NCBI GenBank assembly: GCA_963793025.1
Contig: CAWBYL010000006.1
Location: forward strand, 744,001 to 808,000
Length of the DNA: 64,000 nt
Origin: CAWBYL01 sp963793025
GTDB taxonomy: Bacteria > Actinomycetota > Acidimicrobiia > Acidimicrobiales > Acidimicrobilacustridaceae
Direction of reading: 5' to 3'
In this document: positions 1 through 7,610 of the stretch, piece after piece
Layout: each line of letters starts with the position of its first letter
How positions within the stretch are numbered: the first letter of the stretch is position 1
Program-made: the position numbers and the translations under genes
Notes under the pieces: model-generated
What the model saw: only the letters and a program-made list of their open reading frames with translations
The model's database searches: none
Told to the model about the DNA's origin: nothing

Positions 1-2
1 AG

Positions 3-404
3 TTCGCCCGACCGCCGCGGATGTTGTTCGCGCCGGCGGACGCGCCGACCCCTCACCCCAACCACCTCCGGTTCCGGCTGGGCAAGGAGAGCGGGATACT
101 CCTGCAGCTCCACGCCAAGGCGCCGGGCGACGGGCTGACCTCACGAGCGGTCGACCTGGAGATCACCGAGGACGAGCTGTTCGGGGCATCGGACCAGCCC
201 TACGAGCGCCTGCTCGAGGACGCCATGGAGGGCGACGCCCGCCGCTTCGGGCGCCACGACAGCGTCGAGGAGCAGTGGCGCATCGTCGAGAAGCTCCTCG
301 ATCACCCGTCGCGACTGCACATCTACGAGTCGGGCACCTGGGGACCGGCCGAGGCCGAGGCCCTGGCCGCGCCCTACGACGGCTGGCACGAGCCTCTTGC
401 CTGA
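3..404 (+). CDS. zwf: Glucose-6-phosphate 1-dehydrogenase, C-terminal part (gene starts before the window)
   Basis: The frame is open from the first bases, so the true start lies upstream. The readable residues match the C-terminal region of glucose-6-phosphate dehydrogenase: a PNHLRFRL strand, a segment ending in DAMEGDARRFGRHDSVEEQW, and the family's closing YESGTWGPAEAEAL motif. The enzyme oxidises glucose-6-phosphate to 6-phosphogluconolactone with NAD(P)+ at the head of the oxidative pentose phosphate pathway. The NADP-binding and catalytic residues lie outside the window, so activity cannot be judged. The gene is convergent with the following cytochrome c gene, with a hairpin terminator between them. 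Confidence 0.85.
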   Translation, partial: FARPPRMLFAPADAPTPHPNHLRFRLGKESGILLQLHAKAPGDGLTSRAVDLEITEDELFGASDQPYERLLEDAMEGDARRFGRHDSVEEQWRIVEKLLDHPSRLHIYESGTWGPAEAEALAAPYDGWHEPLA

Positions 405-423
405 GGTCGAGCCTCGGACGCGC

Positions 424-450
424 CTGGGCCCCGCCCGAGGCGGGGCCCAG
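424..450. terminator. Bidirectional hairpin terminator between zwf and the cytochrome c gene
   Basis: A perfect 12-bp GC-rich inverted repeat (424-435 with 439-450) encloses a 3-base loop. It lies 20 bases after the zwf stop and 30 bases beyond the stop of the convergent minus-strand gene, so it can serve both. No long T-run follows, as is common in high-GC actinobacteria. Confidence 0.75.
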
Positions 451-479
451 AGGTTCCCGACCGATCTCTGATCTGCGGA

Positions 480-1319
480 CTACTCGCCGCCGACGGGGTT
501 GGTCCAGTTCGGCTGGATCGTCAGCTTGAGGTCAGCGTCGAAGAGCGGGGCGCCGTCGGGCGTGACCAGCTGCCCGGAGCTGTCGAGCATGGGTTCGCCG
601 TTGGCGTAGAGGAGGTTCCCGGCCGAGTCGACCATGGTGGGATCGAGCACCCGGCCCGAGAGGACCTCCTGCTCGTAGCGGACCACGGCGAGGAGCTCGG
701 CGTTGGTCAGGGTCTTGCCGAAGGCGGGCATGGCGTTGCCGTTCCAGCTGTAGGTCGTGTGCTGGCCGCCCTCGCGAGCGGGATCGCCGTACGGGGTGCC
801 GTCGGGGCCGGTGCCGGCGCTGCCGAGGGCCACGAACTCGAGCTGCCCGAGGATGTCGGGGAAGGTCTTGACCAGGTTCCCGTCGGTCATGGGACGACCG
901 ACGCCGCCGCCGCCTCCGGCGCCGTGACAGGACGCGCACTGGGCGGCGAAGATCGTGGCGCCCTGCTCGAGCTGGGTGGGCTCACCGGTGGAGGCCTTGG
1001 ACAGACCACCGAGGAAGAGGATCGCCCACACGGGGAGGAAGGCCAGCACGGGCATGGCCCATATCGGGATCTTCTTGCGCCGTACGGCGGCTTCGACGTA
1101 GGGCGGGACCGGCTCGGGCTCGGGTGCGACGGCCGGCGTGGCCGCGGCGGCGGGAGCGGCGGCAGTGGGCGTCGCGGCGGCCACCCCCGATCCAGCGCTC
1201 TCGGCGGGCGCCGCGGCGGCGGGGGCGTCTTCGCCACCGCCTCCGTCGTCTCCGCCGAGGCCGAGGGCCGCCCGGCGGTCGCGTGAGCGCTTGAGCAGGT
1301 GCTCGGGAACTTCGGTCAC
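480..1319 (-). CDS. Membrane-anchored monoheme cytochrome c
   Basis: This predicted 279-residue protein starts at a GTG preceded by a GGAGG ribosome site; the open frame extends further upstream but without coding character. Residues 1-80 are a cytoplasmic-type Ala/Pro/Gly-rich tail beginning VTEVPEHLLKRSRDRR. A single membrane helix lies at about 84-105 after an RRKK stop, so the rest is external. The heme c motif CASCH is at 128-132 and a likely axial Met is near 197 (NAMPAF). It probably carries electrons between the bc complex and a terminal oxidase, or is a subunit of the complex. It is transcribed away from the bc operon, and its N-terminus resembles that of the subunit IV gene at 3368. 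Confidence 0.85.
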   Translation of the reverse strand: MTEVPEHLLKRSRDRRAALGLGGDDGGGGEDAPAAAAPAESAGSGVAAATPTAAAPAAAATPAVAPEPEPVPPYVEAAVRRKKIPIWAMPVLAFLPVWAILFLGGLSKASTGEPTQLEQGATIFAAQCASCHGAGGGGGVGRPMTDGNLVKTFPDILGQLEFVALGSAGTGPDGTPYGDPAREGGQHTTYSWNGNAMPAFGKTLTNAELLAVVRYEQEVLSGRVLDPTMVDSAGNLLYANGEPMLDSSGQLVTPDGAPLFDADLKLTIQPNWTNPVGGE

Positions 1320-1638
1320 AGCTCCTCCGAGGACAACGAACGAGTGAGGCGCGAACGGGGCCCGGGGGGCGGTCCGATCGACGGCCAACCTAGACGACGC
1401 GTCACCGCGGGGGCCAAGTGCTGGCCGCGTCGGCTCCTGCTCCCCCCGGGGTGCGGGGCGGTCCGGCGTCACCGCCGACGTGGAGGCCCCGGAGCGACCG
1501 GGGAACCTGGTCTGCGGATGTGCCTCGCCGCGCGCGTGGGTGGTAGACAATCCGCATCGCCGGCCGGGTCTCCACCACGGTTGGCCCGTCTCTGCCGGTA
1601 CCATTTGTGAGAACGTTCACGAGGGAGGTCACACCCGG
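1320..1638. promoter_or_regulatory. Divergent intergenic region between cytochrome c and the bc-complex operon
   Basis: This 319-base stretch contains no convincing gene and must hold the promoters for both directions. On the minus strand a TAGGTT hexamer (1387-1392) with TTGGCC about 19 bases upstream is a weak candidate for the cytochrome c gene. On the plus strand TACCAT (1599-1604) could be a -10 element but lacks a good -35. A partly symmetric GTGAGAACGTTCAC at about 1607-1620 sits between that hexamer and the ribosome site and could be an operator. All assignments are by eye. Confidence 0.3.
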
Positions 1639-2091
1639 GTGGTCGCGCTTGTTGTTTCCCTTCTGATAGCGGTCGGCCTCACCGCCGTCATCTTCCCGGT
1701 CGCCAAGCGTCGTCCGGTCGGCACGCCGCTCACGTGGGGCGAGGCCATGGTCGCCGCGACCTACTCCTTCTTCATCATGTTCTGGGTCTACGGCGTGGTT
1801 CCCCACCTCTGGCTCACCTACGCCGGCAACGAGCTCAACTGGCGCCCCGACAAGCTGCTGTTCGGCCCGGGGGCCATCCTCAAGCCCCAGGTCCAGGGTG
1901 GCTGGTTCCCGATCACGCTGAACTACCAGACGTTGCGCGACATCATCGCCGTGCTGATCTACGTGGTCTTCCTCGGTGCTCAGATGTACCTGTGGATGTG
2001 GTGGCAGAACCGGGGCAAGCGGGCCGCCGCCGCCTCCACCGCCGTCGTGGTGGAGTCCGAGTACGGCCGACCGCTGGTCCGGAAGGGCTGA
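1639..2091 (+). CDS. Small membrane protein of the bc-complex operon, function unknown
   Basis: I do not recognise this family. The GTG start at 1639 is chosen because GGGAGGT lies just upstream and the protein then begins directly with a hydrophobic helix (VVALVVSLLIAVGL), giving 150 residues. About three membrane segments are visible: residues 1-18, about 35-55 (TYSFFIMFWVYGVV) and about 100-120 (DIIAVLIYVVFLGAQMYLWM). The loop between the last two is rich in Trp, Pro and Gly. It opens the operon and is followed after one base by a ferredoxin gene, so it may anchor that ferredoxin or be an accessory subunit of the quinol:cytochrome c complex. No heme or metal motif is seen. Confidence 0.7.
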   Translation: MVALVVSLLIAVGLTAVIFPVAKRRPVGTPLTWGEAMVAATYSFFIMFWVYGVVPHLWLTYAGNELNWRPDKLLFGPGAILKPQVQGGWFPITLNYQTLRDIIAVLIYVVFLGAQMYLWMWWQNRGKRAAAASTAVVVESEYGRPLVRKG

Positions 2092-2092
2092 C

Positions 2093-2509
2093 GTGGGCCG
2101 CACCGACGCCAACCCGCCGATGCCCGAGTTCCGGGCCGACTACGTGCTGCAGGAAGTCGATGCCGCCTGGCTGTCGAAGGCGGTCAAGCCCAAGCAGTTC
2201 ATCCACATCGACCAGTCCGAGTGCATCACCTGCGAGGGCTGCGTCGACATCTGCCCGTGGAAGTGCATCCACCTGGTGCACACCGAGTCGATCGACGAGG
2301 CGCTCGGTACCGAGCTGCCCGGCGACGACCCCGGAGACCATTCTGTGTTCGTGATCGACGACGACGTGTGCACCCGCTGCGCCCTGTGCGTCGATCGCTG
2401 CCCGACCGGTGTGATCATCCTCGGCAAGGTCGGCGACGCCCCGGCCGACGGCGATTCGCACCAACGCACCCCCACTCACGGCTACGGCTACGGCATGCGC
2501 CTCGGCTGA
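2093..2509 (+). CDS. Two-cluster [4Fe-4S] ferredoxin encoded in the bc-complex operon
   Basis: The protein is about 138 residues from a GTG one base after the preceding stop; an ATG at 2120 is an alternative start. Two complete bacterial-ferredoxin motifs are present, CITCEGCVDICP and CTRCALCVDRCP, each able to bind one [4Fe-4S] cluster. They are separated by about 40 residues, longer than in a classic small ferredoxin. There is no signal peptide or membrane helix, so it should be cytoplasmic. Placement between a membrane protein and cytochrome b6 suggests a peripheral electron-transfer subunit, or a carrier feeding the quinone-reactive complexes. The partner is inferred from position only. 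Confidence 0.85.
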   Translation: MGRTDANPPMPEFRADYVLQEVDAAWLSKAVKPKQFIHIDQSECITCEGCVDICPWKCIHLVHTESIDEALGTELPGDDPGDHSVFVIDDDVCTRCALCVDRCPTGVIILGKVGDAPADGDSHQRTPTHGYGYGMRLG

Positions 2510-2562
2510 CCCGTGAACGAACGACGTAGCAACCCCGGTACGAGAGCAACGGAGTAACGGCC

Positions 2563-3351
2563 TTGGCCAAGACCATGGAGCGCCCTGGAGGGAAGAAGAC
2601 CCCCGGCCAGCGCGTCAGCGAAATCGTCGACAAGACGCAGGGATCGCAGGCCTGGAACTCGATCTTCCGGCCCGGTTCGGTGTTCCGCAAGGGCTACACC
2701 GACAGCCCGCGCAACCGGTCCTACGTGATCATGAACAGCGTGCTGTACCACCTCCACCCGGTGAAGGTGAAGCGTCACGCGGTCAAGGTCAGCTACACCC
2801 TCTGCCTGGGTGGCCTGAGCTTCTTCCTGTTCATCCTGCTCACCATCACGGGCATCTTCTTGATGTTCTTCTACCGGCCCACCGCGGCGCAGGCCTGGAA
2901 CGACATCTACACGCTCCAGACCTCGGTCACCTTCGGCCTCCTGGTGCGCAACATGCACAGATGGGCGGCCCACCTCATGGTGCTGTCCGTCTTCCTCCAC
3001 ATGGCACGCGTCTTCTACCACGGCGCCTACAAGCCGCCGCGTGAGTTCAACTGGGTGATCGGCGTGATCCTGCTCACGCTCACCCTGCTCCTGTCGTTCA
3101 CGGGCTACCTGCTCCCGTGGGATCAGCTGGCCCTGTGGGCCGTCACCGTGGGCACCAACATGATGGGCTACACGCCCGTGTTCGGCGACCAGGTCCGGTT
3201 CGTGCTCCTCGGCGGCAAGGAGATAGGCACCGACACCCTCTTGCGGTGGTACGTGTTGCACGTCTTGTTCGTCCCGTTCGTCACCGTCATCTTCCTCGCC
3301 ATCCACTTCTGGAGGGTGCGCAAGGACGGCGGCATCTCCGGACCGTTGTGA
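2563..3351 (+). CDS. Cytochrome b6-type subunit of menaquinol:cytochrome c oxidoreductase
   Basis: This 262-residue protein has four membrane helices, the split b6 architecture rather than the fused cytochrome b usual in actinobacteria. The four bis-His heme ligands are visible as H132/H146 and H233/H248; the 14 and 15 residue offsets are the b6f pattern. Cys81 in YTLCLGG aligns with the cysteine of chloroplast b6 that covalently holds the extra heme cn. The TTG start at 2563 follows a GGAG site; ATG at 2575 is an alternative. It forms the quinol-oxidising core with subunit IV, encoded 16 bases downstream. Confidence 0.9.
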   Translation: MAKTMERPGGKKTPGQRVSEIVDKTQGSQAWNSIFRPGSVFRKGYTDSPRNRSYVIMNSVLYHLHPVKVKRHAVKVSYTLCLGGLSFFLFILLTITGIFLMFFYRPTAAQAWNDIYTLQTSVTFGLLVRNMHRWAAHLMVLSVFLHMARVFYHGAYKPPREFNWVIGVILLTLTLLLSFTGYLLPWDQLALWAVTVGTNMMGYTPVFGDQVRFVLLGGKEIGTDTLLRWYVLHVLFVPFVTVIFLAIHFWRVRKDGGISGPL

Positions 3352-3367
3352 GGGTGGAGGCTCCCCG

Positions 3368-4165
3368 ATGACCGAGATCCCCGAACACCTCCGCAAGCGG
3401 GCCGAGGCGGCCCGCGCCAAGGCGGCCGAGAAGGCCGCCGAGGACGCGGCACCGGCCGAGGCCGCGGCGCCCGCCGAGGAGGTGGCCGCGCCCAGCGGCG
3501 AGGCCAGTCGGATCCCTGCGCACCTGCTCGAGCGGTCGAAGTCGGCCAAGGCCCGCAAGGCCGGTGCCGCCACCGCTGAGGCTCCGACCGCCGCCGCCCC
3601 CGCGGGTGGGGGAGGGGTGGCCACCGCCGTGGCCGAGGCGGCACCGCCCCCCACCGCCACCGGCCCCGGGGGTCACACCCAGCGGCTGCTCACGGTCGTC
3701 AAGGCGGGATCCATCCAGGACGTGAAGTCCACGCCGGTCGACAAGGTGCACACCTGGCCCCACCTGCTCGCCGTCGAGTTCGTGGCCTCGCTGGCCATGA
3801 CGGCGTTCGTCCTCATCTTCTCGATCTTCGTCAACGCCCCGCTGCTCGAGCTGGCCAACATCAACAGCACCCCGAACCCGTCGAAGGCCCCGTGGTACTT
3901 CCTCGGTCTGCAGGAGCTGTTGACGATGTTCCATCCGATGGTCGCCGGCGTGACCATCCCGGGCATGGGCATCTTCTTGTTGATCCTCGCTCCGTACCTC
4001 GACCGCAACCCGTCGAACAAGCCCGAGGACCGCAAGTTCGCCATCTCGGTCTTCACCGTTCAGCTGATGTTCTGGGCCGTGCTCGTCATCATCGGCTCGT
4101 TCTTCCGTGGTCCCGGCTTCAACTTCGTCGCCCCGTGGACCGCCGGCCTGTTCTTCGAGCTTTGA
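3368..4165 (+). CDS. Cytochrome b subunit IV-type protein with long Ala-rich N-terminal tail
   Basis: Residues about 127-265 form a PetD/subunit IV-like domain with three helices and the quinol-site segment NPSKAPWYFLGLQELL, the version seen in Firmicutes-type b6c complexes. Residues 1-125 are an extra Ala/Pro/Glu-rich, probably disordered cytoplasmic tail. It contains two copies of a short motif, IPEHLRKR at 4-11 and IPAHLLERS at 49-57, that also opens the divergent cytochrome c protein. With the b6 protein it makes the split cytochrome b core. The 265-residue length is well above the roughly 160 of plastid subunit IV because of this tail. Confidence 0.88.
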   Translation: MTEIPEHLRKRAEAARAKAAEKAAEDAAPAEAAAPAEEVAAPSGEASRIPAHLLERSKSAKARKAGAATAEAPTAAAPAGGGGVATAVAEAAPPPTATGPGGHTQRLLTVVKAGSIQDVKSTPVDKVHTWPHLLAVEFVASLAMTAFVLIFSIFVNAPLLELANINSTPNPSKAPWYFLGLQELLTMFHPMVAGVTIPGMGIFLLILAPYLDRNPSNKPEDRKFAISVFTVQLMFWAVLVIIGSFFRGPGFNFVAPWTAGLFFEL

Positions 4166-4188
4166 TGGCGCAAAGGTAGGAACCCCTG

Positions 4189-5043
4189 ATGAATCCTCTT
4201 GTTGTTGTTGTGCCGGTGGTTGTGGTGTTGGCGGGTGTCGTGGTGTTCGCGGCGTTGCGGCGTCGTGATGGTGGTGAGGCGACGGGTGCGTTGTCGCGGG
4301 AGACGGTGCGGCGGGATCGTTCGTCGGTGTCGGGGTTGGAGGGTTCGGCGACCGAGGCGGTGTCGGGTCGTCAGGTGGAGGCGCAGGCGTCTTTGGAGCG
4401 GCGGGCGCCGGAGTTGGTGAAGGCGGGTGGTTCGGATCTGGCGGAGTACGTGCCGCCGGATGCGGAGGCGTTGGGGGTGACGCGCCGGCAGTTCTTCAAT
4501 CGGTCGATCGTGTTGTTGATGGGGTTGGGTCTGACGGGGTTCGGGGCGGCGGTCCTGGCGTTTTTGTGGCCGGTCCCGAAGGGTGGTTTCGGGTCGAAGA
4601 TCCGGGTGGGGAACGTGGATGATGTGTTGGCCAAGATCGCGGCGGGGGATGGGTTCTTGTATTCGGCGGAGGGTCGTATGTGGATGACGGCGTATCCGGC
4701 GACGGCGGTGGAGAAGGCGAAGAAGGTGTATTCCCAGCCGGTGTTGAACGGGTTGGAGGCGGGGGTGGCGACGCTGTATCAGAAGTGTCCTCATCTGGGT
4801 TGTCGGGTGCCGTCGTGTTTGACGTCGCAGTGGTTCGAGTGTCCGTGTCACGGCAGTCAGTACAACCAGGCGGGGGAGAAGAAGGGTGGGCCGGCGCCGC
4901 GGGGGATGGATCGGTTCGCGACGGAGGTGACGGCGGGGGTGTTGACGGTGAACACGGGGACGATCATCCAGGGTCCGCCGATCGGGACGAACACGACCGG
5001 TCAAGAAGCTGAGGGCCCGCACTGCGTGGGCGGAGGACACTGA
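4189..5043 (+). CDS. qcrA: Rieske [2Fe-2S] iron-sulfur protein
   Basis: This 284-residue protein has the Rieske ligands C200/H202 (CPHLGC) and C218/H221 (CPCHGS), with C205 and C220 forming the usual disulfide. A hydrophobic segment at 4-23 is followed by a linker and a second helix at about 106-127 preceded by RRQFF, a Tat-type signal-anchor, so the cluster domain is exported folded. It takes the first electron from menaquinol and passes it to cytochrome c. Codon use is strikingly different from all neighbours: G- or T-ending codons (GTG, GCG, TTG, GGT, CGT) replace C-ending ones over nearly the whole gene, reverting at the last few codons. Confidence 0.93.
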   Translation: MNPLVVVVPVVVVLAGVVVFAALRRRDGGEATGALSRETVRRDRSSVSGLEGSATEAVSGRQVEAQASLERRAPELVKAGGSDLAEYVPPDAEALGVTRRQFFNRSIVLLMGLGLTGFGAAVLAFLWPVPKGGFGSKIRVGNVDDVLAKIAAGDGFLYSAEGRMWMTAYPATAVEKAKKVYSQPVLNGLEAGVATLYQKCPHLGCRVPSCLTSQWFECPCHGSQYNQAGEKKGGPAPRGMDRFATEVTAGVLTVNTGTIIQGPPIGTNTTGQEAEGPHCVGGGH

Positions 5044-5045
5044 CG

Positions 5046-6155
5046 ATGCACGACCTCACGAGCCAGCTGGTGTTGGCCGACGTCCAGAAGGCGATCGGGT
5101 ATGTCCTGGTCATCCTGGTGTTCCTGGGCTTCGCCGTCGCCGTGCTCGTCAACATGCGCAAGGGTCGGGCCGAGGTCGGCGCCGAGATCGAGTTGGCGCC
5201 CAACCGCAAGCCGTACATGGAGGACGACGAGCTCGAGACGACCAAGCTCGACCGCACCCTCGGGCTCGGTCTGGTCACGCTCGCCGTCATCGGCGTCGCC
5301 CTGCCGCTCTACTGGCTGGCCGAACCCGGCCGCCAGGCCGACGCCACCGCCGGGTTCGCCGACACCTTCGTGTCGCGTGGCGAGGAGATCTACCTCGTGA
5401 AGGCGCAGTGTGCGGCCTGCCACGGCCCCGAGGGCGTGGGTGGCGTGGCCAGCTACACCATCACCGACAAGTCCACCGGTGACTTCGTGGCCCAGGTGAG
5501 CTGGCAGGCGCCGGCGCTCAACACCGTGATGTACCGCTACACCCCCGAGCAGGTGAAGTACATCCTCAACTACGGCCGCGGCTTCTCGCCCATGCCGGCG
5601 TGGGGCGCACCCGGTGGCGGTCCGCTCACCGACCAGCAGCTCGACGACGTCATCGCCTACCTGACCTCCATCCAGATCCCTGCGGACGAGTCCATCGCCG
5701 CGGTGCAAAAGGAGATCGACGAGGTCTGCGCCCCCGATGCCGCTGACCTGTGCACCAAGCCGGGCGGCGAGTGGAAGACGCTGGGCGAGGCCCTGTTCAA
5801 CCTGGGCTACAGCACCAAGTTCGCCGGCGGCGCCTACTCCTGTGGCCGTTGCCACGTCCAGGGTTGGTCCTACGGCGATGCCGAGGTGGCCGGCGGCGGC
5901 GCCTTCGGCCCCAACCTCACCGGAGGCTCCGAGATCCGCCAGTTCCCGACGGCGGCCGAGCAGGAGGCCTTCGTGTCGGCCTATCCCGCCGCCGGGGTGT
6001 CCTACGGCCGCCACGGCCTGTCGAGCGGCCGCATGGGCAGCTTCGGCACCAACCCCAACGCCGTCGATCCCGCCACCGCCATCATGAGCCCTGATCAGGT
6101 CATGTTGACTCCTGATCAGATCGCGGCCGTCGTTGACTACGAGCGGAGCCTCTGA
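5046..6155 (+). CDS. Diheme cytochrome c subunit of the bc complex
   Basis: This 369-residue protein starts two bases after the Rieske stop. Two membrane helices lie at about 17-36 and 71-92; the remaining 275 residues face the outside. Two heme c sites are present, CAACH at 122-126 and CGRCH at 266-270. A likely axial Met sits in SPMPAWG near 183. Each heme lies in its own class I cytochrome c-like half. It would accept electrons from the Rieske cluster, replacing a cytochrome c1 or f subunit. The two-heme arrangement resembles actinobacterial QcrC in number of hemes but the anchor is N-terminal and double. Confidence 0.88.
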   Translation: MHDLTSQLVLADVQKAIGYVLVILVFLGFAVAVLVNMRKGRAEVGAEIELAPNRKPYMEDDELETTKLDRTLGLGLVTLAVIGVALPLYWLAEPGRQADATAGFADTFVSRGEEIYLVKAQCAACHGPEGVGGVASYTITDKSTGDFVAQVSWQAPALNTVMYRYTPEQVKYILNYGRGFSPMPAWGAPGGGPLTDQQLDDVIAYLTSIQIPADESIAAVQKEIDEVCAPDAADLCTKPGGEWKTLGEALFNLGYSTKFAGGAYSCGRCHVQGWSYGDAEVAGGGAFGPNLTGGSEIRQFPTAAEQEAFVSAYPAAGVSYGRHGLSSGRMGSFGTNPNAVDPATAIMSPDQVMLTPDQIAAVVDYERSL

Positions 6156-6157
6156 GC

Positions 6158-7135
6158 ATGCACCACGTGTCCCTGTTCGCCGGTCTGGCCTTCGACCCCG
6201 CCATCCGGGGTGTGCTCGTCGTCGCCGTCGGCGTCGCCGTGCTGATGGGCTCGGTGTACCTGCTCCTCGCCACCAACCTCGGTTCCCGCCTCGGTCTGCT
6301 GGTGGCCTTCACCGGCCTCTTCGGCTGGCTCACCATCTTGACCCTGTTCTGGTGGATCTCCCCGCCGGCCATCGGGCCGCGAGGCAACAACGCCTCGTGG
6401 GTTCCGGTCGAGGTGTACATCAACGGCAGCGGCGAACCGGCCCAGACCGAACCGGTGAACGGACTGGTGGACCCCGCCGACCTGCCGTCCACGGACCAGA
6501 TCCTGGCCGACCACCCCGAGCTGGCCACCGAGTACCCCAACGGCTTCCTGCTCGCCGACCTCCAGGCCAACAACCCCGAGATCCTCGCCGAGTACCTCGA
6601 CAAGGAGTCGCTCAACGGGTGGCGCCTCGTCGGATCCTCGTCGGCCGGCGAGTCCCAGGCCGCGGCCGACGTCGCCCTCGTCGACGGCGGGTACTTCACC
6701 GGCCCCACCGAGTACAAGAAGCTGAACACCTTCGAGTACGGCGGCAAGCCCACCCGCGAGGAGTACTGCCCCGACGCCCAGGGCGGCGACCTCCTGCCCG
6801 ACGACGTCATCTGCCGCATCCAGTACAAGCTCACCAAGACCTTCACGCTGCACCACCCCACGCACTACGCCGTGGTCCAGGTGCAACCGGTGATCACCCA
6901 GGAGGCCAAGCCCGGCGAGCCGCCGCCCCTGCCGGTGGTCGACGAGACCAAGCCCGTGTACTCGGTGGTGTTGGTGCGGGACCTGGGCGACGTCCGCCTC
7001 ATCCCGTTCCTCTACTTCATCATCTCGGCGTCGTTGTTCGTGCTCTTCGCCTGGGTGCTGCACAACCGGGACAAGACGCTGATGAAGAACAAGGCCGACG
7101 CCGAAGCGGCTCTGGCCGAGAGCAAGGGAGACTGA
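6158..7135 (+). CDS. Membrane protein of the bc-complex operon, function unknown
   Basis: I do not recognise the family. The 325-residue product has two N-terminal helices (about 14-36 and 44-66), an extramembrane domain of roughly 220 residues with two cysteines about 12 residues apart near 210 and 222, and a C-terminal helix (IPFLYFIISASLFVLFAWVL) followed by a charged tail. No cofactor motif is seen. It lies two bases after the diheme cytochrome and four bases before nuoA, so it is transcribed with both complexes. It may be an accessory subunit or bridge of a respiratory supercomplex; that is inference from position. Confidence 0.75.
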   Translation: MHHVSLFAGLAFDPAIRGVLVVAVGVAVLMGSVYLLLATNLGSRLGLLVAFTGLFGWLTILTLFWWISPPAIGPRGNNASWVPVEVYINGSGEPAQTEPVNGLVDPADLPSTDQILADHPELATEYPNGFLLADLQANNPEILAEYLDKESLNGWRLVGSSSAGESQAAADVALVDGGYFTGPTEYKKLNTFEYGGKPTREEYCPDAQGGDLLPDDVICRIQYKLTKTFTLHHPTHYAVVQVQPVITQEAKPGEPPPLPVVDETKPVYSVVLVRDLGDVRLIPFLYFIISASLFVLFAWVLHNRDKTLMKNKADAEAALAESKGD

Positions 7136-7139
7136 CACC

Positions 7140-7610
7140 GTGGGCCAGTACCTCCCGATCTTCGCCATGTTGGTGCTCGCCCTGATCTTCGCGGGGGTGA
7201 GTCGACTGGTCTCCCAGCTGCTCGCTCCCCGGCGCCCCTCGGTCCCCAAGGCCGCACCCTACGAGTGCGGCATCGTGCCCAGCCGTGAGCCTCCGGAGCG
7301 CTTCCCGGTCAAGTTCTTCCTGGTGGCCATGATCTTCATCGTCTTCGACATCGAGATCATCTTCATGTTCCCGTTCGCCACCGTGTTCCGTGAGCTGGGT
7401 GGCTTCGGGATCGGCGCCATCGTGATCTTCACCGCCGCCGTGTTCGAGTCGTTCGTGTACCTGATCAGCAACGGCGCCCTCGACTGGGGTCCGGCCAAGC
7501 ACGCTCGCCGGCGCGACCTCGTGTCGCCCGCCCGCACCGCCACCACGACCATCCGCCGAGTGGGTCTCGAGGGCCGCGACCCGGTCACCGTCCCGGAGGA
7601 GGCTGCCTAG
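7140..7610 (+). CDS. nuoA: NADH-quinone oxidoreductase subunit A (first operon)
   Basis: Three membrane helices with the subunit A signatures YECGIVPS in the first loop and VFDIEIIFMFP in the second helix, both at the quinone-site entrance of complex I. At 156 residues it is longer than the usual 115-125 because of a basic and Thr-rich C-terminal tail of about 35 residues. The GTG start is four bases after the preceding stop. It opens a complete nuoA-N set in standard order, and its stop overlaps the nuoB start by one base. Confidence 0.93.
   Translation: MGQYLPIFAMLVLALIFAGVSRLVSQLLAPRRPSVPKAAPYECGIVPSREPPERFPVKFFLVAMIFIVFDIEIIFMFPFATVFRELGGFGIGAIVIFTAAVFESFVYLISNGALDWGPAKHARRRDLVSPARTATTTIRRVGLEGRDPVTVPEEAA

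Noticed and set aside
1607..1620. GTGAGAACGTTCAC as a clear operator before the bc operon
   Set aside because: The symmetry is imperfect and short; kept only as a possible site within the intergenic description.
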